From positions 186,001 to 250,000 of the forward strand of contig CAVUVM010000001.1 of the NCBI GenBank assembly GCA_963744935.1: DNA of 64,000 nucleotides, read 5' to 3'. The translations under genes and the position numbers were made by a program. Below the pieces are notes generated by a model. The model saw nothing but the letters and a program-made list of their open reading frames with translations, was not told where the DNA came from and searched no databases. Origin of the DNA: Bog-473 sp963744935. Its GTDB lineage: Bacteria; Actinomycetota; Acidimicrobiia; Acidimicrobiales; RAAP-2. Positions 8,687 to 18,069 of this stretch are shown one piece after another; position 1 is the first letter of the stretch, and each line of letters opens with the position of its first letter.

Positions 8687-10904
8687 GACTGACACTGACC
8701 GCGTGCTCCAGGGCCTGCGCGTCGTCGAGATCGGCCAGTACGTTGCGGCGCCCCTGGCCGCCACGATTTTCGCCGACCTCGGCGCCGACGTGGTGAAGGT
8801 CGAGCGTCCCGGGGGCGATCCCCTGCGCGCCGACGCGGCGCGGTTCGCCGCGTGGAACCGGGGCAAGCAGTCCGTCGAATTGGACCTCGCCAGCCGCACG
8901 GGGAGGGACGAGGTCGTCGCACTGATCGACGGGGCAGACCTGCTGGTGGAGAACCTGCGCCCCGGCGCATTGGAACGGTTGGGCCTCGGCGCACGCACGC
9001 TGCAGGCGCAGCAACCCCACCTCGTGACATGCTCGATCTCCGCGTGGGGCGTGGACGGACCGGCCAGGGACGAACCCGGCTGGGAGCCATTGGTACACGC
9101 TCGGGGCGGCGCACAGCAGGGGCTCTTCACCGGAGACGAACCGATCTGGCTCCCCTTCCCGGCGGCGAGTGTCGCCGCGGCACTCTTGGCGGTACTGGGT
9201 ACCGCGGCGGCGCTCGTCAAGCGCGAGTCGACGGGGTACGGGCAACACGTCGAGACGTCGCTGCTCGACGGGCTGCTCTTCCTCAACGCCGCGCCGATCT
9301 TCCACCGGGAGGGGCGCCCACCCCGGGTGGTGCGGCAGAGGAACTCGGTGATCCTGCGGATCTACGACACCGCCGACGGACGCGGCGTCATGGTGAACCT
9401 CAGCGGTACCGAGCGGTGGCGCGAGCTGTGCCGACTCGTCGGGATCGACGACGGGGGCCTCGACTACGCCACCCCGGAGGGACTGTCGCGGCTCTCGGAC
9501 AGAGACTGGAACCGTGCCAAGCTGGACGAGTTCAAGGAGCGCTTCGCGAGCAAGACGGCGGACGAGTGGGAGCAGGCTCTGCGCGACACGCCCGCCGCGG
9601 TCGCCAAGTGCAACACGTTGGCCGAGTGGGTCGGCCACGACCAGGCGCGGGCCAACGAGCTCTTCATCGAGTCCGACGATCCGACACTGGGATCTGCGCC
9701 AGTCGTGGGCCCGCCGGTGCGCATCGGCATCGACGCGGAGTCCGGCGCGCGCAGGCCCGGCCGCCGGCACGGCGGGGAGCAGGGTGCACTCGGCGGACAC
9801 CGCATCGTGGACCTCTCGAACTTCTGGGCGGGTCCGCTGGCGTCGCGCCTGTTGGCCGAGCTCGGCGCCGAGGTGGTGAAGGTGGAGCCGCCGGGCGGCG
9901 AGGGCGGGTTCCAGATGATGCCGGTGCTGCCCAACATCTACGTCGACGGCAATCGGTCGAAGCGAGGGCTCGTCCTCGATCTCAAGACGCCGGAAGACCG
10001 GGCGCGGTTGCTCGACCTCGTCGCCGCGTCGGACGTCGTCGTGGAGAACGCCATGGCGGGCGCATGGGAGCGGCTCGGGCTCGACGAGGCGGCGTTGCGG
10101 GCGGCGAACCCGGGCTTGGTGTACGCCAGGGCGAAAGGGTTCGGCGCGACCGGTCCGCTGGCGACGCGGCCGACCTTCGACTACGTCGTGCAGGCCGCGA
10201 CCGGGATGGAGATGACACAGGGCGGCGGCACGCGGCCGGTGCCGGGGAACGTGGTTGTGAACGACTACGGCACGGGGCTGTTGCTGGCCGCGGGGATCGT
10301 GTGCGCGCTGCTGGGCCGGGCCCGTGGCGTGCCGGTCACGACCGTTGACGCCTCGTTGGCGATGACGGCGACGCTGTACCAGTCAGAAGACGTTGCGGCG
10401 CTGGGCTTGCGCGGAGAAGTGGGCGACCTCGTCGGCGAGGACGGTCGCGGCCCTTCGGTGGAACGCCATGTGTATCGATTACTCGACGGATGGGTGGCGG
10501 TGTGCTGCGTGACCGATGCGCACAGTGCGGGCCTCCGGCGGGTGTCGGGCTCGGACACGGGTCCATTGACGGAGTCGGTGGTCGCCGAGGCCCTCGGCGG
10601 CCTGACGTCCTCAGAGGCGCTGGCGCGCCTACACGAGGCGGGGGTGCCTGCCGCGCCGAGTGTGCATCCGTCGGCCATCCCTGACGACCCCCACGTCAAG
10701 GCGCGCGAGCTGTTGTGCCACTACCGACATCCGGCAGCCGGACGCTTCGTGCAGGTCGGGATCCCACTGACGCTGTCGGAGGACAGGCCGGCGGTAAAGG
10801 GGCCGGCCCCGACGCCCGCGCCGCTACGGAGGCGGACGAAAACGGCGACATCGACTGCGAAGGCGACGGCGACGGCGACGGCGACGAGAGCGGGCGGGTC
10901 GTGA
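8679..10904 (+). CDS. fused double CaiB/BaiF family CoA-transferase
   Basis: 741 residues containing two complete class III CoA-transferase units in tandem, where most bacteria have one (~400 aa). Unit 1 begins VLQGLRVVEIGQYVAAPLAA with DLGADVVKVERPGGD; unit 2 (from about residue 375) begins GHRIVDLSNFWAGPLASRLL with ELGAEVVKVEPPGGE. These enzymes move CoA between acids by an aspartyl-CoA intermediate and are normally interlocked dimers, so the fusion may be a single-chain dimer. Starts at GTG 8679, overlapping the previous gene by 8 bases. The C-terminus is a low-complexity Thr/Ala tail made by a GGCGAC hexamer repeat (about 10862-10886) that runs into the next gene. Confidence 0.88.
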   Translation: MPKTDTDRVLQGLRVVEIGQYVAAPLAATIFADLGADVVKVERPGGDPLRADAARFAAWNRGKQSVELDLASRTGRDEVVALIDGADLLVENLRPGALERLGLGARTLQAQQPHLVTCSISAWGVDGPARDEPGWEPLVHARGGAQQGLFTGDEPIWLPFPAASVAAALLAVLGTAAALVKRESTGYGQHVETSLLDGLLFLNAAPIFHREGRPPRVVRQRNSVILRIYDTADGRGVMVNLSGTERWRELCRLVGIDDGGLDYATPEGLSRLSDRDWNRAKLDEFKERFASKTADEWEQALRDTPAAVAKCNTLAEWVGHDQARANELFIESDDPTLGSAPVVGPPVRIGIDAESGARRPGRRHGGEQGALGGHRIVDLSNFWAGPLASRLLAELGAEVVKVEPPGGEGGFQMMPVLPNIYVDGNRSKRGLVLDLKTPEDRARLLDLVAASDVVVENAMAGAWERLGLDEAALRAANPGLVYARAKGFGATGPLATRPTFDYVVQAATGMEMTQGGGTRPVPGNVVVNDYGTGLLLAAGIVCALLGRARGVPVTTVDASLAMTATLYQSEDVAALGLRGEVGDLVGEDGRGPSVERHVYRLLDGWVAVCCVTDAHSAGLRRVSGSDTGPLTESVVAEALGGLTSSEALARLHEAGVPAAPSVHPSAIPDDPHVKARELLCHYRHPAAGRFVQVGIPLTLSEDRPAVKGPAPTPAPLRRRTKTATSTAKATATATATRAGGS
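10862..10886 (+). repeat. GGCGAC hexanucleotide microsatellite
   Basis: About four tandem GGCGAC units at the 3' end of the CoA-transferase gene, encoding alternating Thr-Ala. Such tracts change length easily; here only the non-conserved tail would be affected. Confidence 0.7.
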
Positions 10905-11917
10905 GGATCGACAGCGGTCTGGGCGCCGAGCTCTCGAAGGTGGCCGGGCGGGTGGCCAAGGCCGAGGCGGCAGGCCTCGACTGCCTCTGGGCGGCCGAGA
11001 CGACCAACGACCCCTTCTTGTCCCTGACGCTGGCCGCCGAGCACTCCTCGTCGGTGTCGCTCGGCACCGGCGTGGCGATCGCATTCGCCCGCAACCCGAT
11101 GTCCCTCGCCTACACGACCAACCAGCTGCAGGAGTACTCCGGAGGGCGGGTCGTGCTGGGGTTGGGGTCGCAGGTGCGACGGCACATCGAGAAGCGCTTC
11201 AGCATGACGTGGTCCCATCCCGCGGCGCGCATGCGCGAGTACGTGCTCGCGCTGCGATCGATCTGGGACGCCTGGAACGACGCCGGCGGTGTGACCACGT
11301 CGCCGTTCTCCTTCGAGGGCGAGTTCTACACGCACACCCTCATGACGCCGGTCTTCGCACCGGCTCCGCACGCGTTCGGGCCGCCCAAGGTGTTCCTGGC
11401 GGCCGTGGGGCCGCGCATGAACGAGGTGGCGGGAGAAGTGGCCGACGGCGTCATCACCCACGGGATCTGCACGGCGCGCTACCTGCGCGAGGTGATCCTG
11501 CCCGCGCTCGACCGCGGCCTGGCCACGTCGGGACGGACGAGAAGCGAGATCGAAGTGACGTGCCCGGGGTTCATCTCGGTCGTCGAGGATGACGCGCAGT
11601 GGGACAAGGCCCGCGACGCCATGCGCCGCCACGTCGGCTACTACGCGTCGACCCCGGCGTATAGGCCCGTGCTCGAGCTGCACGGCTGGGGGGACCTGCA
11701 AACCGAGCTCTACGAGTGCTCGAAGAAGGGGCGCTGGCCCGACATGGCCCGCCTCGTCGACGACGAGGTGCTCGACACACTGACGATCATCTGCCGCCCC
11801 CAGGAGCTGGCGGGCGAAGTGGGGCGGCGCTACGGCGGCCTGGTCGACCGGATCAACGTGTCGTGGTGGCGCAAGGAGTGGTGGCCCGACGTCGAGAAGG
11901 CGTTGCGCGCGCTGTGA
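10901..11917 (+). CDS. LLM-class F420-dependent oxidoreductase
   Basis: 338 residues, GTG start overlapping the CoA-transferase stop (GTGA). Luciferase-like barrel: AEAAGLDCLWAAETTNDPF, SLGTGVAIAFARNPMSLAYT, YSGGRVVLGLGSQVRRHIEK and FLAAVGPRMNEVAGEVADG, close to the TIGR03617-type F420 group of actinobacteria. It probably performs a hydride transfer on an activated ring or enone substrate. Middle gene of the 6795-17209 operon. F420 use is inferred from family resemblance. Confidence 0.85.
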   Translation: MRIDSGLGAELSKVAGRVAKAEAAGLDCLWAAETTNDPFLSLTLAAEHSSSVSLGTGVAIAFARNPMSLAYTTNQLQEYSGGRVVLGLGSQVRRHIEKRFSMTWSHPAARMREYVLALRSIWDAWNDAGGVTTSPFSFEGEFYTHTLMTPVFAPAPHAFGPPKVFLAAVGPRMNEVAGEVADGVITHGICTARYLREVILPALDRGLATSGRTRSEIEVTCPGFISVVEDDAQWDKARDAMRRHVGYYASTPAYRPVLELHGWGDLQTELYECSKKGRWPDMARLVDDEVLDTLTIICRPQELAGEVGRRYGGLVDRINVSWWRKEWWPDVEKALRAL

Positions 11918-13197
11918 CGCAGGTCCGCGGCTTCGTCGCGCCGGGCTTCGAGCGGGTGGCCGAGACGCTGGGCGCCGGCGCCAGCGTCGTGGTGGGCGAG
12001 CGGGAGCGCCGGGCGGGCCTGGGTGACGGCGGGGGCGCCTTCGTGGCCTACGTGGACGGGGAGTGCGTCGTCGATGTGTGGACGGGTCCGGCGGGTCCGG
12101 CGGGTCCGGAGGCGCCCGACGGCAACAGGAGGGCGTGGGACCGCGACACCCGGGCCGTGATCATGTCGTCGACCAAGGGCCTGAGCACACTGTGCGTCCA
12201 CGTGCTGGAAGACCGCGGCGAGCTCGACCTCGATGCCGAGGTCGTGCGTTACTGGCCCGAGTTCGGCTCCCTCGGGAAGGAGCGCACCACGGTGCGCCAG
12301 CTGCTCAGCCACCAGTCCGGCGCCATCGGGCTGCCGGGCTCCGACGACCTGCTCTCGTGGGACGGCTCGGGATGGGCCGACACCGTCTCCATCGCGGCGG
12401 GCGTGGCAGCGGGCGCGCCGGCCTGGGAGCCGGGAACGCGTCACGGCTACCACGGCGTCACCTTCGGCTGGTTGGTCGGCGAGCTGGTGCGGCGGATCAG
12501 CGGATCGAGCCTGGGGACGTTCTTCGCCGAGGCGGTGGCGCAGCCACTGGGCGTGGCGGACGCCTGCTCCATCGGGACGCCGGCGCCGGCGCTAGCGTCG
12601 GTCGCCACCGTCATGGAATTCCCCGTCAAACCGGGCAAGGAGGGCGTCCTGCGCGCCATCGACCCGGCGTCGAAGTCGGGGCGCTCGGTGCTCGCCGGTG
12701 CGCACGGCAGCCTCTTCGCCGACGAGGAGGGCCGAGCCCGCTTCGCCGACTTCATGAACACGCCGGCCGTGCTCCAGGCCGAGATCGGGGCGCTCGATGC
12801 GACGGCGACGGCGGGCGCGCTGGCCCGCGTCTACGCCGCGCTGGCCGCCGGCGAGGAACTGGTGTCGCGGGTGTCGATCGAGCGCTTCCGGGTCGAGCAG
12901 GTGTGCGGCCGCGACGCCGTCATGGGGGTGCCGACGCGCTGGGCCGTCGGGTACTCCCTCGAGCCGCCCGCGCTGGTGCCGGGTGTGCCACCGATGCACG
13001 GCCCGAGCGACGGCGCGTTCGGGCACATGGGTGCCGGCGGACAGATCGGCTTTGCCGACCCGGTCACCGGCGTCAGCTGCGCGTTCGTGCGCAACCACCT
13101 GGAGAACCAGGCGCTGCCGCTCATGGGCGCCTGCCTGGTCGACGTGCTCTACTCGTGTCTTCGCGGCGCGAAGGGGGGTGACGGTGTACGCAGCTGA
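11914..13197 (+). CDS. class C beta-lactamase-fold serine hydrolase / esterase
   Basis: 427 residues, GTG start at 11914 overlapping the LLM stop. The nucleophile motif is Ser85-Ser-Thr-Lys88 (IMSSTKGLSTLCVH). Downstream are the HQSGAIGLPG and WEPGTRHGYHGVTFGWLVGE segments and FGHMGAGGQIGFADP near the C-terminus. This is the LipL / EstB type of esterase rather than a true beta-lactamase: there is no signal peptide, so it acts in the cytoplasm. It probably cleaves a lactone or ester generated in the pathway. Confidence 0.85.
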   Translation: MTQVRGFVAPGFERVAETLGAGASVVVGERERRAGLGDGGGAFVAYVDGECVVDVWTGPAGPAGPEAPDGNRRAWDRDTRAVIMSSTKGLSTLCVHVLEDRGELDLDAEVVRYWPEFGSLGKERTTVRQLLSHQSGAIGLPGSDDLLSWDGSGWADTVSIAAGVAAGAPAWEPGTRHGYHGVTFGWLVGELVRRISGSSLGTFFAEAVAQPLGVADACSIGTPAPALASVATVMEFPVKPGKEGVLRAIDPASKSGRSVLAGAHGSLFADEEGRARFADFMNTPAVLQAEIGALDATATAGALARVYAALAAGEELVSRVSIERFRVEQVCGRDAVMGVPTRWAVGYSLEPPALVPGVPPMHGPSDGAFGHMGAGGQIGFADPVTGVSCAFVRNHLENQALPLMGACLVDVLYSCLRGAKGGDGVRS

Positions 13198-14734
13198 GCA
13201 GGCGGTCGAACATCCGGGCGAGGCGGCGCTGATCATGGCGCCCTCGGGCCGGGTGGTGACGTGGGCCGAGTACGAGGCCGGGGCCAACCAGGTGGCGCAC
13301 CTGTTGCGCGACACGGGCCTGCACAAGGGCGACCACATGGCGATCTTCATGGAGAACGACCCGGCCGTGTTCCTGACCGAGGCGGGTGCCGAGCGCACCG
13401 GGCTGTACTTCACGCCGGTCAACTCGTACCTGTCGGCCGAGGAGGTCGCCTACGTCGTCAACGACTCGCAGTCGCGTGTCGTCGTGACGTCGGCCGCCAA
13501 GGCCGAGGTGGCGGAGCAGCTCCCCGCGCTGTGCCCGAACGTCGAGCGCTGGGTGATGGCGGGAAGAGCTGACCCCGCCGGTCCGTTCGAGTCGTGGGAC
13601 GAGGCGGTGGGCACCGCCCCGACGGACCACGTCTCCGACGAGCAGATGGGCGCGCCGATGATGTACTCGTCGGGGACGACGGGACGACCGAAGGGGATCC
13701 TGCGGCCGATGTACGACCTGCACCCGGCCGAGACGAGCATCGCGGTGGCCGGGATCGCGGCGCTGTGGGGCCTGCGTGAGGAGATGGTGTACCTGTCGCC
13801 GGCGCCGCTGTACCACACCGCGCCGCAGGTGAGCTGCGCCATCGCGCTGCGCTTGAAGTCGACGGTGGTCGTGATGGAGCACTTCGACCCTGCGCTCTAC
13901 CTCGATCTGGTCGGCCGCTACCGCGTGACCCACTCACAGGTCGTGCCGACGATGTTCTCTCGCATGCTCAAGCTGCCCGAAGAGGTGCGCGCAGCAGCCG
14001 ACGTGTCCTCGCTCGAGGTGATCATCCACGCCGCGGCGCCGTGCCCGGTCCCGGTCAAGGAGCAGATGATCGAGTGGTTCGGGCCCATCCTGATCGAGTA
14101 CTACGCGGCGACGGAAGGCAACGGCGCGACCTTCATTGCCTCGGAGGACTGGCTGGCGCACCGGGGCAGCGTGGGCCGCGGCGTGCTGAGCGAGATCAAG
14201 ATCCTCGACGACGACGGCCATCTCTGTCCGGTCGGCACGCCCGGCACGGTGTGGTTCGGCGGTGCGACGGACTTCGAATACTTCAACGACCCCGAGCAGA
14301 CGGCGTCGTCGCGACGCGACGACGGCAAGACGAGCACGGTCGGCGACGTCGGGTACCTCGACGAGGAGGGCTACCTCTATCTGACGGACCGCAAGGCGCA
14401 CATGATCATCTCGGGCGGGGTCAACATCTACCCCCAGGAGACGGAGAACCTGCTCGTCACGCACCCGTCGGTGCTCGACGCCGCCGTGATCGGCGTGCCC
14501 AACGACGACCTCGGCGAGGAGGTGAAGGCGGTCGTCCAGCCTGTCGAGGGCGTGGCGGGCGACGAGGCGTTGGAGCGGACACTGATCGCCTTCTGCCGCG
14601 AGCACCTGGCGCACTTCAAGTGCCCGCGGACCGTCGACTTCGTGGACGAGCTTCCCCGCCTGCCCACCGGGAAGCTGTACAAGGGCGTGTTGCGCGAGCA
14701 GTACTGGGCGGAGCACGACACCCGGATCGTCTAA
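13184..14734 (+). CDS. acyl-CoA synthetase (AMP-binding)
   Basis: 516 residues. The ANL signature is MMYSSGTTGRPKGI (P-loop), then IEYYAATEGN, the hinge YLYLTDRKAHMIISGG, and C-terminal catalytic lysine in LPTGKLYKGVLREQYW. Activates a carboxylic acid to its CoA ester via the acyl-adenylate. GTG 13184 is preferred (AAGGGGGG just upstream); GTG 13178 is possible. It overlaps the hydrolase gene by 14 bases. The same C-terminal end is seen in the partial gene at the right edge of the window. Confidence 0.9.
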   Translation: MYAAEQAVEHPGEAALIMAPSGRVVTWAEYEAGANQVAHLLRDTGLHKGDHMAIFMENDPAVFLTEAGAERTGLYFTPVNSYLSAEEVAYVVNDSQSRVVVTSAAKAEVAEQLPALCPNVERWVMAGRADPAGPFESWDEAVGTAPTDHVSDEQMGAPMMYSSGTTGRPKGILRPMYDLHPAETSIAVAGIAALWGLREEMVYLSPAPLYHTAPQVSCAIALRLKSTVVVMEHFDPALYLDLVGRYRVTHSQVVPTMFSRMLKLPEEVRAAADVSSLEVIIHAAAPCPVPVKEQMIEWFGPILIEYYAATEGNGATFIASEDWLAHRGSVGRGVLSEIKILDDDGHLCPVGTPGTVWFGGATDFEYFNDPEQTASSRRDDGKTSTVGDVGYLDEEGYLYLTDRKAHMIISGGVNIYPQETENLLVTHPSVLDAAVIGVPNDDLGEEVKAVVQPVEGVAGDEALERTLIAFCREHLAHFKCPRTVDFVDELPRLPTGKLYKGVLREQYWAEHDTRIV

Positions 14735-14748
14735 GCGGGTGGACACCC

Positions 14749-16158
14749 ATGAGTGACGCGGTCTCGCTGCCCGATGACCTCGTCGCCTGGATCGAGGAGG
14801 TTGGAGGAGGGCGCCTGCTCGCGGCGGACCGCAAGCCCGGCGGAGCCCGCAAAGAGGCCTGGTACCTCGACCTCGAAGCCGCCGACGGCTCGACCATTCC
14901 CTGTTTCCTTCGCTACGACCGCTCGGACCCCGCACGCACCAAGGACCCCTGGACGCTGCACCGGGAGGCCACCGTCTACGCCGCCCTCCAGGACACCGCC
15001 GTCCCGGTCCCACGCGTGCTCGGAGTCCATCCCGTGCACCAGGCCATGGTCTCCGAGCGACTCGTGGGCGAGAATTGGTTTTCACGAATCCGAGATCCCG
15101 GGGAACGGGAAGCGACCGCACGCGATTTCATGACCAAGCTGGCGGCGTTGCACGCACTCGACGTGAGGAGCCTCTATCTCCCGGCCTTCCCTCCCGTCGA
15201 GTCGGTACCGGACGCGGTACGAGCGGAACTGGACGAGTGGGAGGAGGTGCTTGCGGCGCGCGGCGGAACACCGGACCCGGCTCTGGTCTTCTCGTTGGGG
15301 TGGCTGCGCCGCAACATTCCGCACTACGACGGGACGCCGGTGCTCGTCCAAGGTGACACAGGTCCGGGCAACTTCATGTATGCGGACGGTCGGGTTGTGG
15401 CGGTCGTGGACTGGGAGCTGGCCCATCTCGGCGACCCGATGGACGACATCGCCTGGCTGTCGCTGCGCGCCACGCAGGAGCCCTTCACAGACTTCCCGGC
15501 TCGACTCCGCGAGTACGAGGCACTCTCGGGCAACGCCATCGACGAGGATCGGGTGCACTACTACCAGGTGATGGCCGAGACGAAGCTCCAAGTGATGGGT
15601 CACCGGCCCGATCGCGGCGCGGAGGACGGCTCGAGCGCAGAATCGGGGGGCGAGGGCGGAGGCGGGGGCGGCGACGTCGGCAACGGCTTCATCTATTCGG
15701 CGCTGCATCGCCGCCTGTGGCTCGAGGCCCTGGCCGCGGCGACGGGCCTCGAATTGACGCCGGCCGAAGAACCGCGGGCCCGAGCCCGGCGTGAACACGA
15801 CTGGATGTACGACGCCGTCCTCGCGCAGCTGCGCGACGTGATCGTGCCCCGCACGACCGATCCGTTGGCGCAGGCCCGGGGGAAGGGCATCGCCCGTCTC
15901 ATCAAGTATCTGGCGCGGGTCGACGTCTACGGGGCCTTCTACGACGCGTGCGAGCTGGACGACCTCGAAGACCTGCTCGGCCGCCGCCCCGAGTCGGTGC
16001 AGGTGGGACGGGCGGACGCGGCGGCGGCCGCGACGGCAGGGACCGTCGCCGACGAGCAGTACCTGCGAATGCTCTGGCGCCGGGTCGCACGCGACACCGA
16101 GTTGGCCCGGCCTGCGATGGGCGTACTGGCGGAACGGCACTGGCCCGAGCTTCGGTGA
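14749..16158 (+). CDS. APH-fold phosphotransferase (ACAD10-type kinase)
   Basis: 469 residues. Kinase core: GGARKEAWYLDL, PVPRVLGVHP, VSERLVGENWF, catalytic LVQGDTGPGNFMYADGRVVAVVDWELAHLGDP with the Asp and metal DWE. A Gly/Ser/Glu-rich insert follows at about residues 292-308, and a C-terminal ~130-residue helical region (LRMLWRRVARDTELARPAMG) resembles the extension of other actinobacterial homologues. Likely phosphorylates a hydroxyacyl or alcohol intermediate. Follows the ligase by 14 bp and precedes the CrtC-like gene by 10 bp, repeating the kinase + CrtC-like pairing at 2244-4715. Confidence 0.83.
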   Translation: MSDAVSLPDDLVAWIEEVGGGRLLAADRKPGGARKEAWYLDLEAADGSTIPCFLRYDRSDPARTKDPWTLHREATVYAALQDTAVPVPRVLGVHPVHQAMVSERLVGENWFSRIRDPGEREATARDFMTKLAALHALDVRSLYLPAFPPVESVPDAVRAELDEWEEVLAARGGTPDPALVFSLGWLRRNIPHYDGTPVLVQGDTGPGNFMYADGRVVAVVDWELAHLGDPMDDIAWLSLRATQEPFTDFPARLREYEALSGNAIDEDRVHYYQVMAETKLQVMGHRPDRGAEDGSSAESGGEGGGGGGDVGNGFIYSALHRRLWLEALAAATGLELTPAEEPRARARREHDWMYDAVLAQLRDVIVPRTTDPLAQARGKGIARLIKYLARVDVYGAFYDACELDDLEDLLGRRPESVQVGRADAAAAATAGTVADEQYLRMLWRRVARDTELARPAMGVLAERHWPELR

Positions 16159-16168
16159 GGACGAGCCC

Positions 16169-17209
16169 GTGAGCGATCAATTCGGTGTCGACCTCGATCG
16201 ACGGCGCGCCGAGCGCGGTTACCGTGCGATCGTCTCCGAGGACGACGACTTCCACGACGAGGAGATGTCGGACCGCTGGTGGGAGACCGAGACGAACTGG
16301 TTCTCGTGGAACGTGCCGGACCGCAAGCTCGGGGGTTGGACGTACTGCCAGGCCCGGCCCAACGCCAACCTGTGCAACGGCGGCGCCTGGGTGTGGGACG
16401 ACAGCGCCGCCCTGCCCTGGGAGCTCCTCTACCGGGCCGAATACTCGGGACTCGAGCTGCCGCCCCGCTCCGAACGTGACATGCGCGATTTCGAGTGGCC
16501 CAACGGCGTGCACGTGCGTGCGACCGAACCGTTGACGCGCTACGCGGTCTCATACTCCGATCCCGGTGCGCTCGAACTCGAGCTCGAGTTCGAGGCGATC
16601 ATGGCGCCGAATCCCCACCCCACGGGCGTCGTCCCGTTCTTCAAGGGCGCGCACTTCGACCAGGCCGGACACGTGACCGGGACGATGGTGCTCCGAGGTG
16701 AAGTCGTGCCGATTGACTGCTACTCGGTGCGTGACCGGTCCTGGGGGCCGCGCCCACAGGGACGCCCGAAGCGAAGGAGCGACGAGACGCGATCACAGGC
16801 GGGCACCTTTGGTGGCGTCGGATATTGCTTCTGCGCCGCGGGACCCGGTGAAGCCTGGCTCGTCTACACCGTGCCGGGGCCCGAGGTCGAGCCGGTAACG
16901 TGCGGTTTCATCCTTCGTGGCGGTGCGTACGGCCATGTCCTCGCCGGCGAGCGACGCATGACGTTCGATCGGGCGACCGGATGGCCGCTGACCTACAAGA
17001 TCGAGGCGGTCGACGAGTTCGACCGCCGCCTGTCCGTGCGAGGAGAAACAGTCAGCCGGCACTGGCGCGGGCACGGTGGGGACTCACTCGTGCACTGGCG
17101 CTGGGACGGCGGGATCGAAGGCTGGGGTGAGGACCAGAGCTATTTCAGCCGCGGCCAATGGGAGATCAACCGGCAACGAGCGACGGGGTCGGACCGCGCT
17201 CCGGCGTAG
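16169..17209 (+). CDS. CrtC/AttH-like (DUF7064/7065-type) protein
   Basis: 346 residues, intact counterpart of the frameshifted gene at 3731. N-terminal part FHDEEMSDRWWETETNWFSW and LGGWTYCQARPNAN, middle CYSVRDRSWGPRPQG, then GGVGYCFCAAGPGEAW and a C-terminal strand-rich region ending HGGDSLVHWRWDGGIEGWGED. The fold is probably a double lipocalin-like barrel as in carotenoid hydratase CrtC and AttH. No enzyme function is proven for this branch; binding or hydration of a hydrophobic substrate is the best guess. Last gene of the plus-strand operon. Confidence 0.7.
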   Translation: MSDQFGVDLDRRRAERGYRAIVSEDDDFHDEEMSDRWWETETNWFSWNVPDRKLGGWTYCQARPNANLCNGGAWVWDDSAALPWELLYRAEYSGLELPPRSERDMRDFEWPNGVHVRATEPLTRYAVSYSDPGALELELEFEAIMAPNPHPTGVVPFFKGAHFDQAGHVTGTMVLRGEVVPIDCYSVRDRSWGPRPQGRPKRRSDETRSQAGTFGGVGYCFCAAGPGEAWLVYTVPGPEVEPVTCGFILRGGAYGHVLAGERRMTFDRATGWPLTYKIEAVDEFDRRLSVRGETVSRHWRGHGGDSLVHWRWDGGIEGWGEDQSYFSRGQWEINRQRATGSDRAPA

Positions 17210-17238
17210 AGGTAGCTGGGCGATCCCGTCGCGCGCAC

Positions 17239-18069
17239 TCAGCGCACACAGAACCCGGCGTCCACGGGCAGGGCGACCCCGGTGATCCACTTGGCCTTGT
17301 CCGACACGAGAAAGGCCACGGCGTCCGAAATGTCTTCGGGCTCGAGGATCGCGATCGGCATGGCGTTCTGCATGGCCGAGATGCTGTTGGACCCGCCGGC
17401 GGCCGCCTCCGCGGCCAGTGCGAACATGGCGTCATTCATGGTCATTCCAGATTTGACTCCGGTCGGGTGCACGCTGTTGACCCGAATGGACTCCGGCGCG
17501 AGCGTGGCGGCCAGCTGCTTCATCAGCCCGACCAGACCGGTCTTGGCCGTGGTGTAGGCGACGGTTCCCACATTCTCTCCGGGCGTGGCGCGCAGCCCTG
17601 CGGTCGAGCTGGTGATGACAATGGATCCCCCCGCCCCGCCGGAGCGGAGCGTCGGCAGCGCGACGGACACCGTGTTCCACACCCCGGTGAGGTTGGTCTC
17701 GATGATGTCGCGCCACACTGCGACGGGGTCGCCCCCTGGGCCGAGCCGGACGATACCGGCGTTGGCGAGGACGATGTCGACTCGCCCGAGGGACGCCATG
17801 CCTTCGTCGAATGCCTCCTGCAGTCCGTCGCGGTCCCGCACGTCCGCCGTCAATGCAACCACCTTGCGCCCTTGAGCCTCGACGAGCTGCGCTGTCTCGT
17901 CGAGGTCGGCGCGGCTGGCGTTCGGGTAGTCGATGGATGGCGTATCGGCGCAGATGTCGACAGCCAGTATGTCGGCACCTTCTCGAGCGAGCCGGGCAGC
18001 GTGGGACCGTCCCTGCCCGCGGGCCGCTCCGGTGATAAAGGCAACCTTTCCCTCGAGTTCGGGCATCAT
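17239..18069 (-). CDS. SDR family oxidoreductase, mycofactocin-coupled type
   Basis: 276 residues. Starts LEGKVAFITGAARGQGRSHA (nucleotide loop with the GQGRSHA wording typical of TIGR03971 mycofactocin-coupled SDRs), then ADILAVDIC, LANAGIV, SSTAGLR and YTTAKTG with the catalytic Tyr/Lys at about 170/174. These enzymes hold NAD tightly and hand electrons to mycofactocin while oxidising an alcohol. ATG overlaps the aldehyde dehydrogenase stop, so alcohol and aldehyde oxidation are coupled. Mycofactocin biosynthesis genes are not in this window. Confidence 0.88.
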   Translation of the reverse strand: MMPELEGKVAFITGAARGQGRSHAARLAREGADILAVDICADTPSIDYPNASRADLDETAQLVEAQGRKVVALTADVRDRDGLQEAFDEGMASLGRVDIVLANAGIVRLGPGGDPVAVWRDIIETNLTGVWNTVSVALPTLRSGGAGGSIVITSSTAGLRATPGENVGTVAYTTAKTGLVGLMKQLAATLAPESIRVNSVHPTGVKSGMTMNDAMFALAAEAAAGGSNSISAMQNAMPIAILEPEDISDAVAFLVSDKAKWITGVALPVDAGFCVR

